Shown here: positions 7,894-16,057 of the stretch, in pieces
Layout of the letters: every line of letters starts with the position of its first letter
How positions within the stretch are numbered: the stretch's first letter is position 1
Assembly (NCBI GenBank): GCA_041920505.1
Contig: JBHGXV010000039.1
Coordinates: 62,001 to 126,000, forward strand
Direction of reading: 5' to 3'
DNA: 64,000 nt
Origin: JBHGXV01 sp041920505
GTDB lineage: Bacteria > Bacillota > Bacilli > Brevibacillales > Brevibacillaceae
Made by a program: the position numbers and the translations under genes
The notes under the pieces: model-generated
What the model saw: the letters and a program-made list of their open reading frames with translations, nothing else
The model's database searches: none
What the model was told of the DNA's origin: nothing

Positions 7894-8667
7894 ATGTTTC
7901 CGTGGAAATCATTTTTCTGTTCCTTTGCGCTGGCCTGCTACGCGCTGTTGCCGTTGCTTCCCGCTACCGCTTCGGCCTCGCCGTACCGGCAAAACGTACC
8001 TGTGCTGGCCTACCACTCGATCAGCACAAACCCCAAAGACATTTACTGCCTGCCTCCAAAGAAATTCGAACAGCAAATGTACGAGCTGTTCAAACGCGGC
8101 TATCATCCGCTCACCGCGGCCGAACTGGTCGATGACTGGCGGCACGGAAAACATTTGCCGCCCAAACCGGTGGTGATCACGTTTGACGACGGATACGAAG
8201 ACAACTATACGGCGGCGTTCCCCGTCCTGCAAAAATTCCGGATGAAAGCAACGATTTTCCTCGCCACCGCTCTGGTCGGCCACCCGCATTATCTGACCTG
8301 GCCGCAAATCAAGCGCATGCATCAAAGCGGGCTGATTGACTTCGAGTCGCACTCCGTTCATCATCCCGATCTGACGCTGTTGTCCGCCTACAAAGCGGCG
8401 CGGGAGTTCAGCGATTCGAAGCGGACCCTGGAGACCCAGTTGCACAAGCAGGTCACGCTGTTCGCCTACCCGTTCGGCAAGTTTACCCCGGCGCTGTTCC
8501 CGTTGTTGCAAAAGGCGGGCTACAAGGCGGCCTTTGACTCGGAACAGGGGCTTACCTCCTACTCGCAAGGCCTGTACTCCTTGCACCGGCTGGCGGTGTA
8601 CTCCTACCAGTCGCTGCGCAATGTTTTACATAGCATGGACGACAAGTCCTGGTTCCTCACCTGGTAA
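7894..8667 (+). CDS. Exported polysaccharide deacetylase (NodB domain)
   Basis: 257-residue exported deacetylase. The signal peptide runs to about residue 28 (LLPATASA). VPVLAYHSI then opens the domain; motif 1 is ITFDDGYEDNYTAAFP with the normal Asp-Asp pair, motif 2 is SHSVHHPDL, and motif 3 is FAYPFGKFTP. This is the PgdA/IcaB-like group that removes acetyl groups from peptidoglycan or poly-N-acetylglucosamine outside the membrane. The ATG at 7894 is favoured over GTG 7876; GGGAG lies upstream. A perfect TATAAT at 7829-7834 is a likely -10, without a clear -35. It differs from the PdaA-like gene at 3283 in lacking the Asp-Asn signature. Confidence 0.88.
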   Translation: MFPWKSFFCSFALACYALLPLLPATASASPYRQNVPVLAYHSISTNPKDIYCLPPKKFEQQMYELFKRGYHPLTAAELVDDWRHGKHLPPKPVVITFDDGYEDNYTAAFPVLQKFRMKATIFLATALVGHPHYLTWPQIKRMHQSGLIDFESHSVHHPDLTLLSAYKAAREFSDSKRTLETQLHKQVTLFAYPFGKFTPALFPLLQKAGYKAAFDSEQGLTSYSQGLYSLHRLAVYSYQSLRNVLHSMDDKSWFLTW

Positions 8668-8722
8668 ATGCCTGTCTTCACCGGCAAAGAGAATCGTCGG
8701 CATGGTTGCGGCGCATGCCAGT

Positions 8723-9064
8723 TTACCCCGGTTCCACCTCCAGCAAATCGGCCAGGCGAATCCACTTTGTCCCCTCGTCTGTGCGCAGTTTGACGCGCCG
8801 CTGCGCCTGATCGAGGTGGACGGGTAACCCGGCGATTCGCTGCGGCGCTGTTCCGTCGTAGTAGACGAGATGAATCGGACGCCGTTCGCCGAATGCCTGC
8901 CACACCCGAAGGCTCAACTCCGCGCGCTGTTCCTCGTCCAGCGCAGGCGGCACGTAGCGGGCTTCTTCCGCCTTCATGCGCAGGTACAGCTCGCGGTGTT
9001 CCGGCAACACGAAGCGGCTTGCGGCGAACAGATTCTCTTTTTTGGACACGGACGGTCTTCTCAT
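8723..9064 (-). CDS. YolD-like protein, partner of the Y-family polymerase
   Basis: 113-residue YolD-family protein. It has the conserved start MRRPSVSKKENLFAASRF, then ALDEEQRAEL and a C-terminal beta-rich part (HLVYYDGTAP, RVKLRTDEGTKWIRLADLLEVE). YolD-like proteins are commonly encoded next to DinB/UvrX polymerases, are SOS induced, and are thought to regulate the polymerase, by analogy with UmuD. The ATG at 9064 follows GGGAGGAATGCTG. It is the second gene of the operon, starting 14 bases after the polymerase stop. Confidence 0.85.
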   Translation of the reverse strand: MRRPSVSKKENLFAASRFVLPEHRELYLRMKAEEARYVPPALDEEQRAELSLRVWQAFGERRPIHLVYYDGTAPQRIAGLPVHLDQAQRRVKLRTDEGTKWIRLADLLEVEPG

Positions 9065-9078
9065 CAGCATTCCTCCCT

Positions 9079-10311
9079 TTATTTGTAATGACCGCCGATC
9101 TTGCGCGCCCTCTCCCGCGCCTGCCCGGCGGGAAGCAGCGAGACGGCCCGCAGGATCGCGTCGTTGCCGTATTTGGCGCGGATGTCGTCAACGGTGCGGG
9201 CCAGCGAGCGCCGCTTCTCGCGGTCTTCGAACAGGCTGAGCTGGCAGACGTCGTCGGGCACTAGTTTCGACAGCGTCACGCCGACGCTGCGCACCGGCGT
9301 GTGCTGCCAGTGCCGATCAAACAGACAGCAGGCGGCCCGGTACAACTCCATCGCGTCATTGGTCGGCTCGCCCAGTGTCATCTGCCGTGAAAACCCGGCG
9401 GCGGCCGTGAAATCAGCGCCGCCGCAGCCGACGGAGACGACGAGCCCGGCCAGCCGTTTGCCGCGCGCCCGGCGGCAGACTTCCTCGCACAGTTCCAAAA
9501 GCACCACCTTGATCTCGGCGGCGGTGTGATAATCGCGAGGCAGCGTTATGTGGTGGCCGATTCCTTTCTGCACCTCGTGCGTGCGCACACAGACCGGCGA
9601 ATCGTCCAGCCCGTGCGCGGTGCGCCACAGCACTTCCCCGTTGACGCCCCAGCGCTTGATCAGCACCTGTGGCGACATCTGCGCCAACTGACCGATCCGG
9701 TAGACCCCGATGCGGTGCAAATGCCGCTTCATCCGCGAGCCGACGCCAAACAGCCGCTCGATCGGCAACGGCCACAACGTCTTGGCCAGTTCCTCTTTTT
9801 TCAGCCAAAAGACCCCCGCTTCCCGCTTCTTGGCGAAATTGTCGCAAGCCATTTTCGCCAAGAGCTTGTTCTCGCCGATCCCGATCCTGCAGACCACCCC
9901 GGTCTCTTTCAGCACGCGCTCCCGGATTTTGCGCGCGATTTGCAGCGGATGGCCGAACAGCGGGATGCTGCCGGTGACGTCGAGAAACTGTTCGTCGACC
10001 GAATAGACTTCCACCAGATCGGTATACTCCTGAAACAGTCGGGTAATTCGCAAGGAAACCTGCAAGTACCGCTCCATGCGCGGCTTCACCACCACGACGT
10101 GGCGGCACTTCTGCTGGGCCTGCCAGAGCGCTTCCGCCGTGGTCACCCCGTACGATTTGGCGATCGGACAGGCGGCCAGCACCACGCCGCTGCGGTGCTT
10201 CGGATCGCCCGCGACCACGATCGGCCGGTCTCTGAGGTGCGGATGGTCCGCCTTTTCCACACTGGCGTAAAAGCTTTGCATGTCGGCAAGGAAAATCACC
10301 CGCTTCTGCAA
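9079..10311 (-). CDS. uvrX: Y-family DNA polymerase, UvrX/PolY2 type
   Basis: 410-residue translesion polymerase. The palm has ADMQSFYASVEK at 9-20 (metal-binding Asp10 and aromatic steric-gate region) and YSVDEQFLDVT at 103-113 (catalytic Asp106-Glu107). A helix-hairpin-helix region (IERLFGVGSRMKRHL) follows, then the little-finger domain. QLSLF at 357-361 is a near-ideal beta-clamp binding motif. The length and YolD partner match the UvrX/YqjW branch rather than DinB. The start is TTG at 10311 behind GGGGGTGACAGGCG. Two perfect LexA boxes at 10332-10371 indicate SOS induction, so it likely performs mutagenic lesion bypass after DNA damage. Confidence 0.9.
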   Translation of the reverse strand: MQKRVIFLADMQSFYASVEKADHPHLRDRPIVVAGDPKHRSGVVLAACPIAKSYGVTTAEALWQAQQKCRHVVVVKPRMERYLQVSLRITRLFQEYTDLVEVYSVDEQFLDVTGSIPLFGHPLQIARKIRERVLKETGVVCRIGIGENKLLAKMACDNFAKKREAGVFWLKKEELAKTLWPLPIERLFGVGSRMKRHLHRIGVYRIGQLAQMSPQVLIKRWGVNGEVLWRTAHGLDDSPVCVRTHEVQKGIGHHITLPRDYHTAAEIKVVLLELCEEVCRRARGKRLAGLVVSVGCGGADFTAAAGFSRQMTLGEPTNDAMELYRAACCLFDRHWQHTPVRSVGVTLSKLVPDDVCQLSLFEDREKRRSLARTVDDIRAKYGNDAILRAVSLLPAGQARERARKIGGHYK

Positions 10312-10331
10312 CGCCTGTCACCCCCAGATAA

Positions 10332-10371
10332 CGAACGTGTGTTCGTGTTTAGTATAACAAACGCATGTTCG
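10332..10371 (-). promoter_or_regulatory. Two LexA (SOS) boxes at the uvrX promoter
   Basis: On the minus strand CGAACATGCGTTTG (10358-10371) and CGAACACACGTTCG (10332-10345) both match the Gram-positive LexA consensus CGAACRNRYGTTYG with no mismatch. A TATACT -10-like hexamer lies between them, so bound LexA would cover the promoter. Confidence 0.92.
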
Positions 10372-10429
10372 TTTTTATACTGGAATGGTTTGTCAGTGAA
10401 GAGACAGGGGGCTTGATCCCACATGCGAT

Positions 10430-10459
10430 GTGACATGCAGGGATGGCGTGTGCTACAAT
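10430..10459 (+). promoter_or_regulatory. Promoter for the toxin-antitoxin pair
   Basis: GTGACA, 18-base spacer and TACAAT. Downstream, GTTTAAAAA and TTTTTAAC (about 10477-10498) form an imperfect inverted repeat that could be an autoregulatory operator. Confidence 0.5.
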
Positions 10460-10565
10460 ACGAGTAAGAAAGTGTGTTTAAAAATGTGCTTTTTAACGTG
10501 TATGGAGGTGGATCATTTTGCATACACTATCAGCAGAATCTTTCCAACAAGGGAGGGAGAATCAC

Positions 10566-10943
10566 ATGGACAAACGGCAATTCATGTCTCCTGCCTTGTT
10601 TGCGTTTATCCGTAACAACGTGTTGAGTATTACGGAACTCACTCGCTCAAACAAACTTGCAGAAATTTTGAACAAATTCTCCGAGGGTGTTACCGAAGAG
10701 GTATTCGTCGTGCAAAATACAAAAAGCAAAGACGCGAAAGGCGTATTCATTGATCTGGAGTTCTTCGAGGAGTTGCTTCGATATAGACAATTGGTGGAGG
10801 AGGCAAAAGACCGGGCGATGTACAAAATGGCGCTGAAGCGGAAGGATGATTCGGCCGACATCGGTCTTGCTGCCGTCTTGGAACAGCATGATCTCAACGT
10901 TGAGGACATTGTGGCACTGGTAGACGAGGTGGATATTGAATAG
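10566..10943 (+). CDS. Putative type II antitoxin
   Basis: 125-residue acidic, mostly helical protein directly upstream of a RelE/ParE-like toxin frame. The region FIRNNVLSITELTRSNKLAEILNK resembles the N-terminal part of Phd/RelB-like antitoxins that bind DNA. The C-terminal part (LAAVLEQHDLNVEDIVALVDEVDIE) is strongly acidic, as expected for toxin wrapping. Two starts are possible: ATG 10566 with GGGAGGGAGAATCAC, or TTG 10518 with GGAGGTGGATCATT, which would add 16 residues. Its stop codon overlaps the toxin GTG (TAGTG), the classic coupled arrangement. The exact family is uncertain. Confidence 0.65.
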   Translation: MDKRQFMSPALFAFIRNNVLSITELTRSNKLAEILNKFSEGVTEEVFVVQNTKSKDAKGVFIDLEFFEELLRYRQLVEEAKDRAMYKMALKRKDDSADIGLAAVLEQHDLNVEDIVALVDEVDIE

Positions 10944-11339
10944 TGACACAAAACGTTGAGCAATTGATCAATCAAATCCTGCTCCCGCTTGGTTGCAAAG
11001 TGTTCTTCGGCAGCAAAGCCGTAGAGGACCTGAAAACGTATGATAAGGGGGGGGCAAAAAAAGATTATCGCAGCCATTATCAAGAAATGCCAAAGCAACC
11101 CACTGCTCATTCCCGACGGAAGCGGAATTCCTTTAGGCGGTAAACTGACCGGATATGGGAAAATTCGTTTGAAGCGTGAAGGAATCCGTATCGTATATCG
11201 TCCAAAACAGCATCACGGGAACATTCTTGTCGAAATCATTGCCATCGGTCCAAGAGAAGATTTGGTTGTGCATGAGTTGGCGAAGAAGCGTATTCGTGAT
11301 GTTGAGAGAGAAAGGAATGATCAAAAAAAGGACGGCTAA
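10943..11339 (+). pseudogene. RelE/ParE-like toxin, frameshifted in a G8 run
   Basis: The first frame (GTG at 10943) encodes about 36 residues ending LKTYDKGG. The RelE-like core continues in the +1 frame as KKIIAAIIKKCQSN, then GKIRLKREGIRIVYRPK and IIAIGPREDLVVHELAKKR. These are the usual RelE/ParE strands: small residues before a basic strand, then the R-E-D helix. The join is at a run of eight G at about 11046-11053; removing one G gives one continuous toxin of about 131 residues. As written, the first frame ends after 66 residues, before the active part. Inactivated toxin, slippage-controlled gene or sequencing error are all possible. Confidence 0.65.
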
Positions 11340-11353
11340 AAACCGTCCTTTTC
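11326..11353. terminator. Bidirectional terminator between the toxin gene and recG
   Basis: AAAAGGACGG and CCGTCCTTTT form a 10-base perfect stem with a 7-base loop. A-rich and T-rich flanks allow it to work on both strands, and the genes on either side converge. Confidence 0.85.
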
Positions 11354-11375
11354 GCATATAACCGTTTTGCCAGCC

Positions 11376-13430
11376 TCAATCCAGCACGACGCCGTCCAGA
11401 ATGCCTTCGCGCCGCAGATAGTCGCGCAACGGGGCGTACCGCTCGTCCTGCCAGAAGCGCTCTTCCGCCACCAGCGCGGCCGCTTCCTGGCGGGCCACCT
11501 CCAGCGCCCGGTAGTCGCTCGTCAGGTCGGCCACCTTGAACTCCGGCAGACCGCTCTGTTTGGTGCCGAAGAAGTCGCCCGGGCCGCGCAACTCCAGATC
11601 GCGCCGGGACAGCTCGAACCCGTCGTTGGTCTCGCACATGACGCGCATCCGCTCTTTGCCCACCTCGGTTTTCGGATCGGCGATCAGCACGCAGTACGAC
11701 TGTTCCGCGCCGCGCCCCACCCGGCCACGCAACTGGTGAAGCTGGGCCAGGCCGAACCGCTCGGCGTCGTAGACCACCATGAACGTGGCATTGGGCACAT
11801 TGACGCCCACCTCCACCACCGTGGTGGAGACCAGCACGTGAATCTCGCCCGCAGCAAAGGCGTGCATCACCTCGTCCTTTTCCTTGGCGGACAGCCGACC
11901 GTGCATCAGGCCGACGCGAAAATCGCGGAAGTACATCGACAACTGGGCGTGGACGTCGATCGCGTTTTGCACGTCCAACTTCTCCGACTCTTCGATCAGC
12001 GGACAGATGACGTAGGCTTGCCGTCCCTTCACCAGTTCGGCCCGCATCCGCATGAGCACCTGGTGGAACTGCTCGTGCTTCGCCCAGGTGGTCTCCACCG
12101 GCTTGCGTCCGGCCGGCATCTCGTCGATCGTCGAGACGTCCATGTCGCCAAAGGCGGTAATCGCCAAGGTGCGAGGAATCGGCGTCGCCGTCATGAACAG
12201 CACGTCGGGCGAAAGCCCCTTGTTGCGCAATATCCGCCGCTGTTCCACACCGAAGCGGTGCTGCTCGTCGGTGATCACCAGGCCGAGCGAACGGAAATAC
12301 ACGTCCTCCTGGATCAGCGCGTGGGTACCGACGATCACGTCGATCAGACCGAGCTGCAGACTGGAGAGAATCTCCCGCCGCTGTTTGGCAGAAAGCGATC
12401 CCGAGAGCAGGGCTACCTGCACGCCGTACGGCTCCAACAGCGAGCGCAGGGATTGCAGGTGCTGCTCGGCGAGAATCTCCGTCGGCACCATCAAGGCCCC
12501 CTGAAACCCCGCCTTGACCGTCGCGTACAGGGCGATGGCCGCCACCACGGTTTTGCCCGAGCCGACGTCGCCTTGCAATAGCCGGTTCATCGCGTACGGC
12601 GCCTGCATGTCGTCGAGGATTTCCTTCACCACCCGCTTCTGAGCCCCGGTCAGGGGAAACGGCAGCGAGCGGACAAACGCACGCACTTCCGCAAGCGGAA
12701 TCACCTGGGCCACGCCCGATTGCTGCTGGCGGGTGATCCGGCGGTACGCCTGCATTTTCAACTGGAACAAAAACAACTCTTCAAACATGATCCGGCGGCG
12801 GGCCTGCCTGCCTTCGTCCGCGCCTGACGGGAAGTGGATCGCGCGGATCGCCTCGGCGCGGGGCATCAGCCGGTAGCGCTCCACCAACTCCGGCGGCAGT
12901 ATTTCCCCGATGCTGTCACCATAAGCCTCAAGGGCCTGCTGAATCGTCTTGCGCAAAAACGTAAGCGACACTCCGCCCGCGAGCGGATAGACCGGCACCA
13001 GGTCGCTTCGCCGCTGCGCACGGCGCGAGTCCTTGACCGCCATTTCGCTTACGACGATCTGCAGCTTGTGCCTGTCCCACTTGCCGGTGACGATGATTTC
13101 CGCGCCGGGTGTCAGTTGCTTTTTCACAAAGGTCTGGTTAAACCAGACAGCGGTGACGACCACCTTGTCGATCACCATCCGCACCGCGATCCGCGACTTT
13201 TTCTTGCCGTAAAAGCGAACAGAGGGTTCGCCGTAGACCGTGCCTCTGAGCGTGACCCTCTCTCCGTCTTTTACTTCCGTCAAATCGCGAATGCGGTAGT
13301 CTTCGTAACGGGTCGGGAAATACTCCAACAGATCGCGGATGGTGTAAATCCCGAGCCCGGCCAGATCGTTGGCCCGTTCCTGGCCGACCCCGTGAAGCCG
13401 GGTGACGGGCACTGCCAACACATCTTGCAT
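11376..13430 (-). CDS. recG: ATP-dependent DNA helicase RecG
   Basis: 684 residues, close to the usual ~680. An N-terminal wedge/OB domain precedes the superfamily 2 helicase motor: Walker A GDVGSGKT, motif II ITDEQHRFG, motif III MTATPIPRTL and motif VI QLRGRVGRG. RecG regresses stalled forks and branch-migrates recombination intermediates. The start ATG at 13430 lies three bases beyond the sdaAA stop; a clear Shine-Dalgarno is lacking, so translation is probably coupled to sdaAA. In Bacillus subtilis recG likewise follows sdaAA, but the fapR-plsX genes that normally come next are absent here. Confidence 0.97.
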   Translation of the reverse strand: MQDVLAVPVTRLHGVGQERANDLAGLGIYTIRDLLEYFPTRYEDYRIRDLTEVKDGERVTLRGTVYGEPSVRFYGKKKSRIAVRMVIDKVVVTAVWFNQTFVKKQLTPGAEIIVTGKWDRHKLQIVVSEMAVKDSRRAQRRSDLVPVYPLAGGVSLTFLRKTIQQALEAYGDSIGEILPPELVERYRLMPRAEAIRAIHFPSGADEGRQARRRIMFEELFLFQLKMQAYRRITRQQQSGVAQVIPLAEVRAFVRSLPFPLTGAQKRVVKEILDDMQAPYAMNRLLQGDVGSGKTVVAAIALYATVKAGFQGALMVPTEILAEQHLQSLRSLLEPYGVQVALLSGSLSAKQRREILSSLQLGLIDVIVGTHALIQEDVYFRSLGLVITDEQHRFGVEQRRILRNKGLSPDVLFMTATPIPRTLAITAFGDMDVSTIDEMPAGRKPVETTWAKHEQFHQVLMRMRAELVKGRQAYVICPLIEESEKLDVQNAIDVHAQLSMYFRDFRVGLMHGRLSAKEKDEVMHAFAAGEIHVLVSTTVVEVGVNVPNATFMVVYDAERFGLAQLHQLRGRVGRGAEQSYCVLIADPKTEVGKERMRVMCETNDGFELSRRDLELRGPGDFFGTKQSGLPEFKVADLTSDYRALEVARQEAAALVAEERFWQDERYAPLRDYLRREGILDGVVLD

Positions 13431-13432
13431 CG

Positions 13433-14317
13433 TCACTGATTCAGCGGCACCCCAAAAATCTTGGCCTCGATCATCCGGCCGGTCTGGGTGGCGGCCAGAC
13501 CGCCCTGTGCCGTCTCCTTCAGCGCTGTGGGCATCGTGCAGCCGATCCGGTACATCGCGAGGATCACTTCGTCGGTCGGAATCACGCTCTTGATCCCCGC
13601 GAGCGCCATGTCGGCCGCCACCGTCGCGATGGCCGCCCCCATCGCGTTGCGCTTCACGCACGGCACCTCAACCAGTCCGGCCACGGGGTCGCACACCAGA
13701 CCGAGCATGTTTTTGAGCGCGATCGCCACCGCTTGCGCCGACTGCTCCGGCGTTCCTCCCGCCATCTCCACAATCGCCGCCGCGGCCATCGCCGTCGCCG
13801 AGCCCACTTCCGCCTGACAGCCGCCGGCCGCTCCGGAGATAAACGCGTTGTTGGCGATACAAAAACCGATCGCACCCGCCGTAAACAAAAAGTTGACCAT
13901 CTCTTCCCGCGTCGGGTTCAACTTCTTGGAAACGGCGAACAACGTGCCGGGAACAATGCCGCAAGCGCCGGCCGTCGGCGTGGCGACAATCGTGCCCATC
14001 GCCGCGTTCACCTCGTTGACGGCGGTGGACATGCTGACCGCATTCAGCAATGTCTCGCCAGAGAGGTAGGGTTTTTCTTTCATATAGGTCTGCAACCGCT
14101 TCGCGTCGCCCCCGGTCAATCCGCTGTGCGAACGGATGTCCTCGGTAAGACCGCGCTCCACGGCCTTTTCCATCACATCCAGATTGGCGTACATCTGCTG
14201 CATGATCTCTTCGCGGGTCCGCTGCGACATCTGCATCTCCGCTTCGATCATCACCTGCGAAATCTTCTTGCCTTGCGACTCGGCCAATTCCACGAGTTCC
14301 GCGACATTCCGAAACAT
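13433..14317 (-). CDS. sdaAA: L-serine dehydratase, iron-sulfur alpha subunit
   Basis: 294-residue alpha subunit of the two-subunit [4Fe-4S] L-serine dehydratase, which deaminates serine to pyruvate and ammonia. Conserved Cys-containing motifs are visible: GACGIVPG, AAGGCQAEVG, GLVCDPVAG and IGCTMPTAL, from which the cluster ligands come. The ATG at 14317 is chosen over the GTG at 14326 because GTAAGGAG lies 8 bases ahead. It sits 37 bases after sdaAB and overlaps the region of the recG start, so the three are probably co-transcribed. Confidence 0.96.
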   Translation of the reverse strand: MFRNVAELVELAESQGKKISQVMIEAEMQMSQRTREEIMQQMYANLDVMEKAVERGLTEDIRSHSGLTGGDAKRLQTYMKEKPYLSGETLLNAVSMSTAVNEVNAAMGTIVATPTAGACGIVPGTLFAVSKKLNPTREEMVNFLFTAGAIGFCIANNAFISGAAGGCQAEVGSATAMAAAAIVEMAGGTPEQSAQAVAIALKNMLGLVCDPVAGLVEVPCVKRNAMGAAIATVAADMALAGIKSVIPTDEVILAMYRIGCTMPTALKETAQGGLAATQTGRMIEAKIFGVPLNQ

Positions 14318-14354
14318 GCTGTTCACTCCTTACCAGGGAAAGGGTATCAATCAC

Positions 14355-15020
14355 TCAGGTTGGCGCAAGCACCGAGACGTTCAGGATGTGTGGCATCTGC
14401 TCAATCTCTTTCACCACTTTTTCATGGATGAGCGAATCCACTTCGATCACCATCAGCGCCTCGCTGCCTCGCTCGCGGCGCGACACTTCCATATGGCCGA
14501 TATTGATCTGATACTTGGTCAAGATGTTGGAGACCCCGGCGATCATCCCGTAGCGGTCCTCGTGCAACACCATCAGGGTGGGCGCGTTGCCGGAGAGCTT
14601 CAGCGGGAAGCCGTTTACCTCAATAATCTCAATCTTGCCGCCGCCGATGGAGACGCCTGTCACCTCGATGCCGCCCTCATCGTCGCTCAAGCGGATGCGC
14701 GAGGTGTTGGGGTGGTCGGTCAGCTCGTCCGACGTGGTGAGCACAATCTCGATCCCTAAGTCCTTGGCGATCTGAAACGAGTCTTTCAACCGCAAGTCAA
14801 ACGTGTCGAAATCGAGAATGCCGGCCACCGTGGCGACGTCCGAGCCGTGCCCTTTATACGTCTTCGCAAACGAGCCGAAAAACATGATCTCCGCTTTTTT
14901 CGGCTGACGGCCGAAGACGGTGCGGGCCACCCGGCCGATGCGCGCCGCACCGGCTGTATGGGAACTGGACGGCCCGATCATGACCGGGCCGATAATATCG
15001 AATACGCTTTTGTATTTCAC
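14355..15020 (-). CDS. sdaAB: L-serine dehydratase, iron-sulfur beta subunit
   Basis: 221-residue beta subunit. The N-terminal part has the conserved DIIGPVMIGPSSSHTAGA segment that helps form the serine site. The C-terminal ~75 residues form an ACT domain (APTLMVLHEDRYGMIAGVSN, INIGHMEVSRRERG), a likely serine-sensing element. The start is GTG at 15020, preceded by AGGGAGGGAGAAACAG; the longer in-frame extension has no such site. It is followed by sdaAA as in Bacillus subtilis. Confidence 0.95.
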   Translation of the reverse strand: MKYKSVFDIIGPVMIGPSSSHTAGAARIGRVARTVFGRQPKKAEIMFFGSFAKTYKGHGSDVATVAGILDFDTFDLRLKDSFQIAKDLGIEIVLTTSDELTDHPNTSRIRLSDDEGGIEVTGVSIGGGKIEIIEVNGFPLKLSGNAPTLMVLHEDRYGMIAGVSNILTKYQINIGHMEVSRRERGSEALMVIEVDSLIHEKVVKEIEQMPHILNVSVLAPT

Positions 15021-15131
15021 CTGTTTCTCCCTCCCTTTGACATGGGGAACGTGACCACTATTCATTGTATCTCAGGCAGGTTGAAAGCGCTACACAAAAG
15101 ACATCCCGCCATGAGTTGCCAGGTGCGAAAA

Positions 15132-15161
15132 CGCCTCCTCCCCGCAATCGGGAAGGAGGCG
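15132..15161 (-). terminator. Hairpin terminator after the DegV/FakB gene
   Basis: CGCCTCCT/AGGAGGCG with an inner CCCG/CGGG pair makes a near-perfect 12-base stem with a 4-base loop, followed by GTTTTCG on the minus strand. The T tract is short. Confidence 0.6.
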
Positions 15162-15166
15162 ACGGT

Positions 15167-16030
15167 TCATCCAAGCGTTTTTGTCATGATGACGCCTAAT
15201 AGGCCCGGACCGGAATGCGTGCCGATGACCGGCCCCAGCTCAACGAGAAAGGACTCGGCCACGCGAAATTCGACTTGCACGCGGGCGAGCAGGTCTCTCG
15301 CCTCGTCTAAGGCGTCGGCGTGGGCGATTACGGCGATCACCGGCTCGTCCTGCGCGTACGCCTTCAGCTCCTCCAGGATGCGGGCCAAGGCCTTTTTCGT
15401 GCCCCGCACCTTTTCGAACGGGTAGATGGAGCCGGACTCGTCGAGCGAGAGGATCGGCTTGATATTGAGCAGCGAGCCGATCAAGGCCGAAGCCTTGCCG
15501 ATGCGGCCGCCGCGCTGCAGATAGTCCAGGGTGTCCACCATGAAATACACCTGGATCTCGTCTATCATCCGCCCGATCAAATCCAGCACCTGCTCCTTGC
15601 TCTGCCCCGCCCGGACGGCCCGTGCGGCCTGAACCACCATCAAACCCTGCATGAACGACGCGCCTTTGGAGTCGATCACGGTGATGTCGATCTCCTCGTC
15701 CAAGAGCGATTTGCCGATCAGGGCCGACTGATAGGTGCCGGACAGCGCGCCCGAGAGGATGATAGCGATAATCTGCACATCCTTGCCGTGGCGAGCGACG
15801 ATCGACTTGTACGCTTCGGCGAAATCATTCGGCGAGGGCTGCGACGTGGTCGGCGCAACCCCGCTTTCTTTCAGTTTGCGGTAAAAGTCGCCGGAGTTCA
15901 GGGTGACCCCGTCCAGATAGGTCTCATCGCCAAAATTGACTTTCAGCGGAACGGACACGATCCCGAGCGATTCGCGCAACGCCGGGTCAATGTCTGACGC
16001 GCTGTCGGTTACAATCACAATCGGTGGCAT
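15167..16030 (-). CDS. DegV family fatty-acid-binding protein (FakB type)
   Basis: 287-residue DegV-fold protein. The N-terminal VTDSASDIDPAL, the central TTSQPSPNDF and LSGALSGTYQSA motifs, and the lid segment VYFMVDTLDYLQRGGRIGKASAL are the family signatures that cradle a fatty acid. FakB proteins present fatty acids to the kinase FakA for phosphorylation and entry into phospholipid. The gene directly downstream-adjacent to fakA, as here, fits a FakA-FakB pair. The ATG at 16030 follows GGAAGGAGGTAGCCGC; an upstream in-frame start has no better site. Which fatty acid it prefers cannot be told. Confidence 0.9.
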   Translation of the reverse strand: MPPIVIVTDSASDIDPALRESLGIVSVPLKVNFGDETYLDGVTLNSGDFYRKLKESGVAPTTSQPSPNDFAEAYKSIVARHGKDVQIIAIILSGALSGTYQSALIGKSLLDEEIDITVIDSKGASFMQGLMVVQAARAVRAGQSKEQVLDLIGRMIDEIQVYFMVDTLDYLQRGGRIGKASALIGSLLNIKPILSLDESGSIYPFEKVRGTKKALARILEELKAYAQDEPVIAVIAHADALDEARDLLARVQVEFRVAESFLVELGPVIGTHSGPGLLGVIMTKTLG

Positions 16031-16057
16031 GCGGCTACCTCCTTCCACTTCGGTCTG

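Noticed and set aside
9526..10416. Plus-strand 296-codon frame opposite uvrX
   Set aside because: Antisense to a polymerase with all active-site motifs; high-GC DNA gives long antisense frames.
10518..10565. Longer antitoxin starting at TTG 10518
   Set aside because: Its ribosome-binding site is good, so it is kept as an alternative, but ATG 10566 is the simpler choice.
11367..12581. Plus-strand 404-codon frame opposite recG
   Set aside because: Shadow of recG, His/Arg-rich translation without a domain.
13431..13661. 77-codon N-terminal extension of recG
   Set aside because: It overlaps sdaAA in another frame and lacks similarity to RecG; the ATG at 13430 gives the standard length.
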